From positions 1 to 20,907 of the forward strand of contig JALRLA010000097.1 of NCBI GenBank assembly GCA_023254645.1: a stretch of 20,907 nt of DNA. The letters are read 5' to 3'. Positions 8,539-14,749 of this stretch are shown piece by piece. Origin of the DNA: Bacteroidia bacterium. GTDB lineage: Bacteria; Bacteroidota; Bacteroidia; NS11-12g; UBA955. The notes below the pieces were generated by a model that worked only from the letters and a program-made list of their open reading frames with translations, had not been told where the DNA came from and did not search any database. How positions within the stretch are numbered: position 1 is the stretch's first letter; the number at the start of each line of letters is the position of its first letter. Position numbers and translations under genes: made by a program.

Positions 8539-9307
8539 CATGCAAGTCATTAGCAGCCCCAGCAATCCTTTCTTCAAACAGTGCAAACTGTGGTTGGAGA
8601 AGAGCAAAAAGCGCAAGCAAGACTCAGTGGTGTTGGTAGAGGGTATGCATGAAATTGAATGTGCCCTGCGCGGCAAATGTGAACCTCTTCATTGGATTCA
8701 GCCAAATGATATGGGAGTTGAAGCCCAGGATTTGGCTTCGCGGTTCCTCTCGCAATACGAGTTGAGCGCCTCCTTGTTTTCTCAGTTGGTGCTTCGAAAA
8801 AGCGGTCAAGTAGCCTTGGCTGTTCTGAAACAACCCCAAGCCTTGGCCTTTGAGCTTTCCAAGAACGGCCGTTATTTGGTCGTAGAGTCGGTGGAGAAAC
8901 CCGGAAATCTAGGAGCCATTTTGAGAAGCGTTGATGCCTCTGGAATTGAGGGAGTCATCATTTGTGACCCGAAAGTCGATGTCTTCAACCCACAGGTTAT
9001 TCGAAATTCGGTCGGTTCGGTCTTTTCTGTTCCCGTTTGGGTGGTGTCTGCTGAAGAGGCATATGCTCAGATAGAGGCCAATCATCTCCGTCTTTACAGC
9101 ACCTTTATGGAGCAGTCAGAGTCTTTCTGGACGGCTGATTTGGGTCCCGGTAGTGCCGTAGTGATCGGAACCGAGCACGAGGGTGTTTCCGATTTCTGGA
9201 AAGACAAGGGTCAGAACATCCAAATTCCCATGCAGGGCTCAGTCGATAGCTTAAACGTTTCGGTAGCCGCCGCTTTGCTGGTGTTCGAAATGGCTCGCCG
9301 TAGCTAA
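8528..9307 (+). CDS. SpoU/TrmH-family RNA 2'-O-methyltransferase
   Basis: 259-residue SPOUT methyltransferase that transfers a methyl group from S-adenosylmethionine to a ribose 2'-OH in rRNA or tRNA. The N-terminal substrate-binding part (about 1-110, with NPFFKQCKLW and VVLVEGMHEIECAL) resembles the L30e-like domain of TsnR/RlmB relatives. The three SPOUT motifs are present: EKPGNLGAILRSVDASGIEGV (about 123-143, motif 1) with RNSVGSVFSVPV after it, VVIGTEHEGVS (motif 2), and IPMQGSVDSLNVSVAAALLVFEM (motif 3). Together these form the knotted cofactor site. The start at 8528 overlaps the DUF4199 stop by 11 nt; an ATG at 8540 just after that stop is an equally good alternative and gives the more usual short N-terminus. 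The exact RNA target cannot be read. It is the last gene of the operon. Confidence 0.9.
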   Translation: MPPDMQVISSPSNPFFKQCKLWLEKSKKRKQDSVVLVEGMHEIECALRGKCEPLHWIQPNDMGVEAQDLASRFLSQYELSASLFSQLVLRKSGQVALAVLKQPQALAFELSKNGRYLVVESVEKPGNLGAILRSVDASGIEGVIICDPKVDVFNPQVIRNSVGSVFSVPVWVVSAEEAYAQIEANHLRLYSTFMEQSESFWTADLGPGSAVVIGTEHEGVSDFWKDKGQNIQIPMQGSVDSLNVSVAAALLVFEMARRS

Positions 9308-9314
9308 AGTTTTA

Positions 9315-9322
9315 TACCTTTG
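9315..9322 (+). promoter_or_regulatory. -7 promoter box of the saccharopine-dehydrogenase-family gene
   Basis: TACCTTTG is an exact TAnnTTTG box ending 5 nt before ATG 9328, just after the stop of the SpoU methyltransferase. It implies independent transcription with essentially no leader. Confidence 0.75.
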
Positions 9323-9327
9323 GGTTT

Positions 9328-10644
9328 ATGGGGAAAAAGCCAATGCGCATTCTGATCGTCGGCGCGGGGAAAAGTGCGGGATTCGCGATCGAATATTTGG
9401 CCAAGCGCTCGGAGTCATTGGTTGCCGAGATTTGGGTCATGGATCGTCAGCTAAAGCCCCTTCAAGACGGCTTTGGTACCCTTCCCGGTGTTACATATAT
9501 AACTGGTGATGTGAACGATGCCGAAGCTATGGCTGCCCTGATTGAGCCCTGTCAATGGATCATCAGTTTGTTGCCGGCTAGCATGCACATGTCACTGGCC
9601 AAGTTGGCCGTTGCGGCTGGAGCTAATTTCGCTACGGCTTCCTATGAAAGCGATGAAATGAGGGCGTTGGAGCCAGAGATAAAGGCCAAGAAGTTGCTCG
9701 TCTTGAACGAAATGGGCTTGGATCCAGGTATCGATCATTTGTCGGCCATTCAGCTCTTGGAAGAACTCAGAGAAAAGGGGGAGCAGATACAGTCATTTGA
9801 AAGCCATTGCGGCGGATTGGTGCAAGTGGAAGACTGCAAAGACAACCCTTGGCAATACAAATTCACTTGGAACCCCATGAATGTTATTCGCGCGGGCCAA
9901 GGTGCGCCTTCTACCTGGCTAGAAAACGGCCAAGTGCAGAAATGTGAAGCAAATCAGGTTTTCAATTCCTTTCGCAGCATTCAGGTAGAAGGTTCAGGGA
10001 CTTTGCAAGCCTATCCGAATCGCGATAGCTTGGCCTATGTAGAGGCTTATGGCTTGGAATCAGCGCACACCGTGCTAAGGGGGACCCTGCGTCGGGATCA
10101 CTTTTGCCAAGCCTGGCAGCAATTGGTGCAATGGGGCTGGGTTTCGGATCAAGCCGTTTGGACCGAATCAGTGCAAACCTATCAGCAAGCCTTTCAATCA
10201 TTTTCTGGATATGCTTCCATAGAAGCTTGGAGCCAGGAATCTCAACATGTTTCAGCTGAGACGCGGCGGCGCATTGAAGACATACCCTTAGATGAAGAGA
10301 GGGAATTGCCGAGCCGAATACCTGCTGAATGTTTGTTGGCGCTGCTAGAGCCACGCTGGAAATTGGAGAGCAGTGACTGCGATGAAGTGATCATGGTTCA
10401 CCGGGTGCAAACCCATCGCCAGTATTACCAAAGCAGTATGGTGGTTCACGGAACTTCAGCGGCGCGCACAGCCATGGCGAAAACGGTGGGTTTGACCTTG
10501 GCGATGGCTGTCGAACTGGCCATCACCAAGCCCGGGCTACAACCCGGTTTGCATCGACCCATGAGTGCCTATTGGTACGAGCATTTGCTGCCCATGCTCT
10601 CAAGCGAAGGCATTGAATTTAGACACCAAGAGGTTCGAAATTGA
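9328..10644 (+). CDS. Saccharopine dehydrogenase-family NAD(P)-binding protein
   Basis: 438 residues. The N-terminus is a Rossmann fold with IVGAGKSAG (10-18) as the dinucleotide loop, the strand-ending acidic residue in VMDRQ, and TGDVND in the region used for nucleotide selection. Features of the saccharopine reductase family follow: LLPASMH, the SYESDEM segment, and NEMGLDPGIDHLSA, then a long C-terminal domain ending with AKTVGLTLAMAVELAI. The family forms or cleaves saccharopine (lysine with 2-oxoglutarate), but many bacterial members act on other amino-acid adducts, so the substrate is left open. The start ATG 9328 is supported by the promoter box 5 nt upstream; ATG 9343 would also leave the Rossmann fold complete. 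The RidA-family gene follows 17 nt after the stop and has its own promoter. Confidence 0.88.
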   Translation: MGKKPMRILIVGAGKSAGFAIEYLAKRSESLVAEIWVMDRQLKPLQDGFGTLPGVTYITGDVNDAEAMAALIEPCQWIISLLPASMHMSLAKLAVAAGANFATASYESDEMRALEPEIKAKKLLVLNEMGLDPGIDHLSAIQLLEELREKGEQIQSFESHCGGLVQVEDCKDNPWQYKFTWNPMNVIRAGQGAPSTWLENGQVQKCEANQVFNSFRSIQVEGSGTLQAYPNRDSLAYVEAYGLESAHTVLRGTLRRDHFCQAWQQLVQWGWVSDQAVWTESVQTYQQAFQSFSGYASIEAWSQESQHVSAETRRRIEDIPLDEERELPSRIPAECLLALLEPRWKLESSDCDEVIMVHRVQTHRQYYQSSMVVHGTSAARTAMAKTVGLTLAMAVELAITKPGLQPGLHRPMSAYWYEHLLPMLSSEGIEFRHQEVRN

Positions 10645-10649
10645 GGGGT

Positions 10650-10657
10650 TATCTTTG
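10650..10657 (+). promoter_or_regulatory. -7 promoter box of the RidA-family gene
   Basis: TATCTTTG is an exact TAnnTTTG box ending 4 nt before ATG 10662. It decides the start over a TTG at 10641 that would put the box inside the coding region. Confidence 0.75.
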
Positions 10658-10661
10658 CCGC

Positions 10662-11078
10662 ATGAGCAGCGAAAGTTTGAACAGCGACAAAGCGCCAGAG
10701 CCAGTAGGCTTGTATCCACATGCTAAGCGAGTAGGGAACTTGTTGTTCCTATCTGGGGTTGGCCCCCGAGAAAAAGGCACCAAGGTGATTCCAGGTGTAG
10801 AATTGGACGAGAACGGATCCATCCTATCATACGACATTGAGACTCAATGCCGCAGTGTGTTTCAAAATGTCCGTTACATTTTGGAGGCCTCGGGCAGCTC
10901 TTGGACCAACATCGTTGATGTGACGGTTTTCTTGACCAACATGAAAGATGACTTTCCTACTTACAACCGATTGTGGGCTGAGTATTTTGGTGAGAATCCA
11001 CCGTGCAGAACGACCTTGGAAATCAATTGCCTGCCAACGCCTATTGCCATTGAATTGAAGGTTATCGCAACGATATAA
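10662..11078 (+). CDS. RidA/YjgF-family deaminase
   Basis: 138-residue protein of the Rid (YjgF/YER057c/UK114) superfamily, which forms trimers and hydrolyses reactive enamines/imines to keto acids and ammonia. Family features are visible: GLYPHAKRVGNLLFLSGVGPREKG near 16-39, a central helix ending with VDVTVFLTNMKDDFPTYN, the PPCRTTLEI segment with the substrate carboxylate-binding Arg (R116), and the closing IAIELKVIAT with the conserved Glu (E131). Length and the Cys-Arg-Thr-Thr context are closer to the 2-aminomuconate-deaminase-like subgroup than to classical RidA, but a kynurenine-pathway role cannot be asserted because no other such genes are in the window. It is transcribed from its own near-leaderless promoter and ends at a two-way terminator. 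Confidence 0.88.
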   Translation: MSSESLNSDKAPEPVGLYPHAKRVGNLLFLSGVGPREKGTKVIPGVELDENGSILSYDIETQCRSVFQNVRYILEASGSSWTNIVDVTVFLTNMKDDFPTYNRLWAEYFGENPPCRTTLEINCLPTPIAIELKVIATI

Positions 11079-11102
11079 AAAAGGGGCTAGCGCCCCTTTT
11101 TT
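11079..11102. terminator. Bidirectional terminator between the RidA gene and hpf
   Basis: The stem AAAAGGGGC (11079-11087) pairs with GCCCCTTTT (11092-11100) around a 4-nt loop (TAGC, 11088-11091). On the plus strand it runs into T residues to 11102; on the minus strand it runs into T residues that are the complement of 11077-11082. It therefore serves both convergent genes. The last codons of hpf form one arm, and the hpf stop codon spans the arm/loop junction. Confidence 0.9.
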
Positions 11103-11377
11103 AGTTTTCGAAGTTGTCGTCGAACGGCTATGTTGCTCAACCGTATGGCTTTTTCGAAGCGATTCGATCGAGTTTTGGCGAACACATCGTGCTTGGGTGT
11201 GTGAAGTCGAATTTCAACGTGTTTGTTGAGGCCATCTTTCTCGTTTTCAAGTTTGAAAAAAATGGTCGCGGAGATGGCATCTTTGTAAAATTGGGTCAAA
11301 TGCTGCACTTGCATTTTGGCAAATTTTACGAGTCTGTCACTGGGTTTTACATGGCTGCTTTGAATGATGATTTCCAT
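11087..11377 (-). CDS. hpf: Ribosome hibernation promoting factor, short HPF/RaiA form
   Basis: 96-residue protein of the HPF/YfiA family, which binds the 30S subunit between head and body and inactivates ribosomes in slow growth. Family features: N-terminal strand IIIQSSHVKPSDRLVKFA, Gln/Leu-rich helix, the strand ISATIFFKLENEKDGLNKHVEIRLHTPKHDVFAK, and a basic C-terminal helix (EKAIRLSNIAVRRQLRKLKKGR). It lacks the C-terminal dimerisation domain of long HPF. The start ATG at 11377 has no Shine-Dalgarno and, unlike many neighbours, no TAnnTTTG box close by, so the promoter must be further upstream or the gene is read through from xer. The rpsU-xer-hpf order is, to my knowledge, conserved in Bacteroidota. 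Confidence 0.9.
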   Translation of the reverse strand: MEIIIQSSHVKPSDRLVKFAKMQVQHLTQFYKDAISATIFFKLENEKDGLNKHVEIRLHTPKHDVFAKTRSNRFEKAIRLSNIAVRRQLRKLKKGR

Positions 11378-11588
11378 GGATTAAAAAGGGGTTAAGTGAG
11401 ACAAAAAGAGCCTTTCTGCTGTCAATGAGCGTCGAAAAGAGCCCATAAACATCAGAGCGACTTAGGCATTTTCGGGTGCCTTTCTATCATCAAGTTCTTT
11501 AACTAAATGGAGAAATCCAAATTATGTCGTTCAAAGAATATCAAATAACGACAGAGGTTGGCCTGGTCAAAAAGAGGGTGAGTCGAGC
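11378..11588. other. Intergenic region upstream of hpf (likely leader and promoter)
   Basis: This 211-base gap between the xer stop and the hpf start holds no coding frame and no tRNA. It contains a perfect inverted repeat at 11525-11553 (listed separately), a shorter one around 11465-11482 (AGGCA/TGCCT), and on the minus strand a loose promoter-like TATTCTTTG (one base longer than TAnnTTTG) inside the larger repeat. If that is the promoter, hpf has a leader of about 160 nt, unusual in this window. Confidence 0.45.
11525..11553. repeat. 7-bp perfect inverted repeat upstream of hpf
   Basis: TGTCGTT (11525-11531) and AACGACA (11547-11553) are exact reverse complements separated by 15 nt of AT-rich sequence. 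The size suits an operator for a dimeric regulator, or a weak mRNA hairpin, in the hpf upstream region. A recombination site is less likely, because dif sites have longer arms and a 6-8 bp centre. Confidence 0.5.
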
Positions 11589-11591
11589 TCA
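11570..11591 (-). terminator. Weak possible terminator after the xer gene
   Basis: On the minus strand TGAG (11591-11588) pairs with CTCA (11582-11579) around a 5-nt loop and is followed by CCCTC and five T residues (11574-11570). The stem is only 4 bp and includes the stop codon, so the signal is weak and read-through into hpf is quite possible. Confidence 0.25.
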
Positions 11592-12455
11592 TTTTCTAGG
11601 GTGCAGCTTGTGCATGGACTTCAGTTTTTCGAAGCTGTTTTTGGTATAGATCTGGGTAGCATTGAGGCCACTGTGCCCTAATAAGTCCTTGATGGCCAAT
11701 AGTTCAGCTCCGTTGTTGAGCATGTGTGTGGCAAAGCTGTGTCTCAGTACATGTGGGCTGGTTTTGGAGGCATCTGAAAACAATTTGATGTAGCGGTTCA
11801 CCAATCGGTATACAAATACAGGGTAAAGCGCTTTTCCAGACTCCAGTTGGAAGAGGGCTTCACTGCCCGCTTTTCCGCCAATCAGCGCTATAAGCTGGTC
11901 CCGAAGTTCTGGGTGCATGGGCAGAAGGCGAACCTTGTTTCGTTTCCCAGTCACCGACAACGTATTGCGTGAAAAATCAATGTCCCGGATTTTGAGGGAT
12001 ATCAACTCGCTCAATCGAATGCCGGTGGTGTACAATGTCAGTAGCAGTGACTTGTCTCTCAATCCCTGCTCCTGTTCTTCCCAAGGAAAATGCTGGAAGA
12101 GATTCCACAGATCTTGGGCAGGTATATCTTGGACCAATTTCTTGGCCATCTTGGGCATTTGAATCCCGCTCAAGGGGTCGTGAGAGAGGAGTTGTGTTTT
12201 GCGAGCGTACCTAACAAATGCTCGAATGCTGGAAACCTTTCGATGAACGCTGCGGGCCGATAAACCGTCCTTCATGCAGGCGGCCATGAAAGCCCTTACG
12301 CTCGCTGCATTGATTTCGGTCCAACTTGTTATACCAAAGTCATTGGCGAATGGAATGAACTGCTGAAGGTCCTTTTGATAGGCTTTGCATGTATGGGGGC
12401 TCAATCGTTGATTGTGCTGCGCATAGTGTATGAAACCTTCAAGCCCCGCGAACAT
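11589..12455 (-). CDS. XerC/XerD-type tyrosine recombinase
   Basis: 288-residue tyrosine recombinase, the usual length for Xer proteins that resolve chromosome dimers at dif. The N-terminal SAM-like core-binding domain (about 1-95, LSPHTCKAYQKDLQQF) is followed by the catalytic domain with the full set of residues: Arg147 (TTGIRLSEL), Lys171 (GKRNK, beta-hairpin), His235 and Arg238 (HVLRHSFATHML), His261 (LLGHSGL) and the nucleophile Tyr270 (QIYTK). It is intact and shows no sign of being a phage or transposon integrase: it has no att-like repeats and sits between rpsU and hpf. Whether it is XerC or XerD cannot be settled here. The start ATG 12455 is fixed by an exact TATTTTTG box 4 nt upstream, so it has its own promoter after the rpsU terminator. 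Confidence 0.92.
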   Translation of the reverse strand: MFAGLEGFIHYAQHNQRLSPHTCKAYQKDLQQFIPFANDFGITSWTEINAASVRAFMAACMKDGLSARSVHRKVSSIRAFVRYARKTQLLSHDPLSGIQMPKMAKKLVQDIPAQDLWNLFQHFPWEEQEQGLRDKSLLLTLYTTGIRLSELISLKIRDIDFSRNTLSVTGKRNKVRLLPMHPELRDQLIALIGGKAGSEALFQLESGKALYPVFVYRLVNRYIKLFSDASKTSPHVLRHSFATHMLNNGAELLAIKDLLGHSGLNATQIYTKNSFEKLKSMHKLHPRK

Positions 12456-12459
12456 GCTT

Positions 12460-12467
12460 CAAAAATA
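12460..12467 (-). promoter_or_regulatory. -7 promoter box of the xer gene
   Basis: Read on the minus strand this is TATTTTTG, an exact TAnnTTTG box ending 4 nt before ATG 12455. Confidence 0.7.
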
Positions 12468-12495
12468 GGGGAGAATGGTGGCTTGCGTTTTGGGT

Positions 12496-12528
12496 AAAAA
12501 AAAGTCACCGCAGACGAGCTACGGTGAC
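12496..12528 (-). terminator. Rho-independent terminator after rpsU
   Basis: On the minus strand GTCACCG (12528-12522) pairs with CGGTGAC (12510-12504), with an inner TAG/CTG extension including one G-T wobble, then eight T residues (12503-12496). It lies about 25 nt after the rpsU stop. A second small hairpin (GCGTT/AACGC with a TCCG loop, 12539-12552) sits directly at the rpsU stop and may protect the 3' end. Confidence 0.9.
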
Positions 12529-12552
12529 AAATATCGCGGCGTTCGGAAACGC

Positions 12553-12750
12553 TTATGCTTCGTTGTGCTGAGTCTGCATCTGCTGCTTATAAGCGGCTTT
12601 GATGCGCTGCAAACGCTTCGTTACGCAAGGCTTTTCGAAAGCTTGACGGCTGCGCAATTCTTTTACGACACCAGTCTTTTCGAACTTCTTTTTGAATTTC
12701 TTCAGTGCTTTTTCTAACGAATCGTTTTCTTTTACGTTGATTACGAGCAT
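12553..12750 (-). CDS. rpsU: 30S ribosomal protein S21
   Basis: 65-residue basic small-subunit protein bS21. It begins MLVINVKENDSLEKALKKFKKKFEKTGVV, the family N-terminus, then RSRQAFEKPCVTKRLQR, where the central FEKP segment and the Arg/Lys-rich C-terminal helix are typical. bS21 lies near the anti-Shine-Dalgarno end of 16S rRNA, and in Bacteroidota it is thought to help keep that sequence from base pairing with mRNA; this agrees with the near absence of Shine-Dalgarno sites in the window. The gene has its own TATATTTG promoter, a 23-nt A-rich leader without Shine-Dalgarno, and a strong terminator, so it is a monocistronic, highly expressed unit. Confidence 0.96.
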   Translation of the reverse strand: MLVINVKENDSLEKALKKFKKKFEKTGVVKELRSRQAFEKPCVTKRLQRIKAAYKQQMQTQHNEA

Positions 12751-12773
12751 GTTTTTCTTTGTTTTTGGGGTTG

Positions 12774-12805
12774 CAAATATAGGAATTAGTGAACTATAAA
12801 TGCAA
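12774..12805 (-). promoter_or_regulatory. rpsU promoter (-33 TTG and -7 TATATTTG)
   Basis: On the minus strand TTG (12805-12803) is followed by 21 nt and then TATATTTG (12781-12774), a full Bacteroidota housekeeping promoter. It sits directly against the stop codon of the acyl-CoA dehydrogenase gene. The -7 box is 23 nt from the start codon, leaving a short A-rich leader (AAAAACAAAGAAAAAC). Confidence 0.8.
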
Positions 12806-13954
12806 TCAATCCTGCAAAACAGAGCGGGAAATTACCAGTTTTTGGATTTCTGAAGTTCCTTCGCCTATGGTGCACAGCTTGCAATCGCGGTAGTATTTCT
12901 CAACGGGGAAATCTTTGGTGTAACCATAGCCACCAAAAATCTGTACGGCTTCATTGGCGCAAAACACCGAGGCCTCGCTGGCGTAATACTTGGCCATGGC
13001 ACTTTCCTTGGTCATTTTTAAGCCCCTGTTTTTCATGTCAGCCGCCTGCAAAGTCAATAGTTCTGCCGCTTCGATACGAGTGGCCATGTCAGCTAATTTG
13101 AAGGCGATGGCCTGGAATTGAGATATGGATTTTCCAAATTGTTCCCTCTCTTTGGAGTACTGAGTGGCGGCTTTATAGGCTCCTTTGGCTATGCCTAAAG
13201 ATAGGGCCGCAATGCTGATTCGGCCTCCATCCAGGACTTTCATGGCTTGGATGAATCCTTCGCCTATGTTGCCCAAACGCTGACTATCGGGAATGCGGCA
13301 ATCTTGGAAGATCATTTCAGCTGTTTCGCTGGCCCGCATGCCCAGTTTGTTCTCTTTTTTACCACCTGAAAAACCGGGTGTGCCTCGTTCAACGACAAAG
13401 GCGGTAATGCCATGGGAGTCCAATAGATCACCCGTTCTGGCCAACACCACAGCTATGTCACCGCTGATGCCATGGGTGATCCAGTTCTTGGCCCCATTGA
13501 TGATCCAATCCTCGCCATCCTTTTTAGCCACACACTGCATGCGCAGCGCATCTGAGCCCGTGTTGGCTTCTGTCAAGCCCCAAGCTCCCAAATGCTCACC
13601 CGATGCGAGTTTGGGCAACCATCGCATTTTTTGTTCTTCCGATCCGAATTGCAGGATGTGTCCCGTGCATAGGCTGTTGTGAGCGGCCATGCTCAAACCG
13701 ATGGAACCGCAAACTTGAGCCAATTCGTCAATAGCAGCCACGTATTCTTGGTAACCCAAGCCGCTACCACCATAGTTTTCTGGGACCAAAACTCCCATCA
13801 AACCCAATTCTCCCAATGCCGTAAATACATGTCTAGGGAACTCTTGTGACTCATCCCATTCCATGACATGGGGACGCACTTGGCGTTCGGCAAAATCTTT
13901 GACCGTTTGACGCACCATTTGGGTGCTGTCCGTTTCCTGAAAATGAGGTTGCAT
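12806..13954 (-). CDS. Acyl-CoA dehydrogenase
   Basis: 382-residue FAD enzyme that oxidises an acyl-CoA to the trans-2-enoyl-CoA, passing electrons to ETF; the length fits short/branched-chain members. The N-terminal helical domain is followed by WGLTEANTGSDALRM (125-139) with the FAD-contacting middle beta domain, KNWITHG, and ENKLGMRASETAE. The C-terminal helices carry REQFGKSISQFQ and the QIFGGYGYTKDFPVEKYYRD motif, ending with CTIGEGTSEIQ, in which Glu365 is at the position of the catalytic base of butyryl/medium-chain enzymes. Butyryl-, isovaleryl- or 2-methylbutyryl-CoA could be the substrate; I cannot choose. ATG 13954 is supported by an exact TATCTTTG box 4 nt upstream. It appears to be transcribed alone. 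Confidence 0.93.
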   Translation of the reverse strand: MQPHFQETDSTQMVRQTVKDFAERQVRPHVMEWDESQEFPRHVFTALGELGLMGVLVPENYGGSGLGYQEYVAAIDELAQVCGSIGLSMAAHNSLCTGHILQFGSEEQKMRWLPKLASGEHLGAWGLTEANTGSDALRMQCVAKKDGEDWIINGAKNWITHGISGDIAVVLARTGDLLDSHGITAFVVERGTPGFSGGKKENKLGMRASETAEMIFQDCRIPDSQRLGNIGEGFIQAMKVLDGGRISIAALSLGIAKGAYKAATQYSKEREQFGKSISQFQAIAFKLADMATRIEAAELLTLQAADMKNRGLKMTKESAMAKYYASEASVFCANEAVQIFGGYGYTKDFPVEKYYRDCKLCTIGEGTSEIQKLVISRSVLQD

Positions 13955-13958
13955 GATT

Positions 13959-13966
13959 CAAAGATA
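13959..13966 (-). promoter_or_regulatory. -7 promoter box of the acyl-CoA dehydrogenase gene
   Basis: Read on the minus strand this is TATCTTTG, an exact TAnnTTTG box ending 4 nt before ATG 13954. Confidence 0.75.
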
Positions 13967-14021
13967 GGTAAGCCCCAAGAGCAAAAAGGCTGATTTCAGT
14001 CAGTATGCTGCAATTGTTTGT

Positions 14022-14678
14022 TTACTTCCAATAGGGTTTGAGTCTGATCCAAGTGTGGCTATCGATGCACAGAGGTTTGGGGCTGTGCCTAGGATCAAAA
14101 TCGGGATGTTGGTTTTTGTAAGCCCAGAGGCTATTGCGCTGCGTGGCCGATAAATAGGGATGAAACAGGTCCTGTTTGCTGCGAATGCTGTCCCAAGTCA
14201 ATCCCTTCCAGGATCGGGGCTTTGCTCGGAAATGGACACGTTGGGACTGCAGCAAATTGCTGTCGAAGTAGTAAACCTCTAAGAGTTGTTCGACCGAGTA
14301 AAAGCCTCGCAATTTGTCACGGGTAGCCACGATTCTCCTTGCCGTTTTCGGGCCAATACCGGGAATTTGAACCCAATCCATCGAGTCGGCCTCGTTGATG
14401 TCGATGACTAGGGCAAGGGGCTGGCTAAAGCGCGGCTCTGCATAGATGTGTTTCGAATTATCAAGTTTGGGCTTGCTCGGTCGGCGCCTGGTTTGATAGT
14501 TTTCATGAGCGAGTGCTCTGAACGGTTTCTGATGAACCTCGGTGGCCGAAGCGGAGTCAGGCTGCCAGTCGGGGATGGCTCCAATGCGTTCCGGCCAAGC
14601 GATCCAAGCGATGCATAGGGCACTTAAGAAAAAAGCCAGTCCGGAGACTGGCTTTATTGAAGAGTTCTTGAATTTCAT
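14022..14678 (-). CDS. Helix-hairpin-helix membrane-anchored protein (ComEA-like)
   Basis: 218 residues from ATG 14678. A short basic N-terminus leads into one hydrophobic helix (about 13-29, GLAFFLSALCIAWIAW), then a low-complexity basic linker (RRRPSKPK) and a ComEA-like unit: VIDINEAD (about 91-98) followed by the helix-hairpin-helix IPGIGPKTARRIVATRDKLRGFYSVEQLLEVY. A second, weaker repeat lies near LTWDSIRSKQDLFHPYLSATQRNSLWAYKNQHPDF. Such proteins bind double-stranded DNA without sequence preference and in competent bacteria take up DNA in the periplasm; the single anchor puts the domain outside the inner membrane. A TTG 51 bases upstream gives a longer frame, but I prefer 14678 because a promoter-like CAATTTTG lies 4 nt before it. 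Competence itself is not shown; a possible ComEC start lies at 20609. Confidence 0.8.
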   Translation of the reverse strand: MKFKNSSIKPVSGLAFFLSALCIAWIAWPERIGAIPDWQPDSASATEVHQKPFRALAHENYQTRRRPSKPKLDNSKHIYAEPRFSQPLALVIDINEADSMDWVQIPGIGPKTARRIVATRDKLRGFYSVEQLLEVYYFDSNLLQSQRVHFRAKPRSWKGLTWDSIRSKQDLFHPYLSATQRNSLWAYKNQHPDFDPRHSPKPLCIDSHTWIRLKPYWK

Positions 14679-14682
14679 GAAG

Positions 14683-14690
14683 CAAAATTG
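14683..14690 (-). promoter_or_regulatory. Probable -7 promoter box of the helix-hairpin-helix gene
   Basis: Read on the minus strand this is CAATTTTG, one mismatch from TAnnTTTG, ending 4 nt before ATG 14678, the same spacing as the exact boxes. Confidence 0.4.
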
Positions 14691-14749
14691 CCTGGCTTCA
14701 TGGGGCCATTGCCCGGCAATATTCCCCAAATGAGGAAGTTGGTTGGCAA

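Noticed and set aside
10641-10661. RidA start at TTG 10641
   Set aside because: It would place the exact TATCTTTG box inside the gene; ATG 10662 fits the family length.
11378-11588. tRNA cluster upstream of hpf, or a dif site
   Set aside because: I expected tRNAs from related genomes but see no cloverleaf or CCA-type ends. The inverted repeat has 7-bp arms and a 15-nt centre, unlike the 11-6-11 layout of dif.
11589-12455. Mobile-element integrase
   Set aside because: The protein has Xer length and all Xer catalytic residues, lies between rpsU and hpf, and no attachment-site repeats or cargo genes are present.
13988-14007. Terminator after the helix-hairpin-helix gene (CTGA/TCAG then TTTTT)
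   Set aside because: Only four pairs with little or no stable loop; too weak to call.
14679-14729. TTG start upstream of the helix-hairpin-helix gene
   Set aside because: The added 17 residues precede the membrane anchor without purpose, and a box at the usual spacing supports ATG 14678.
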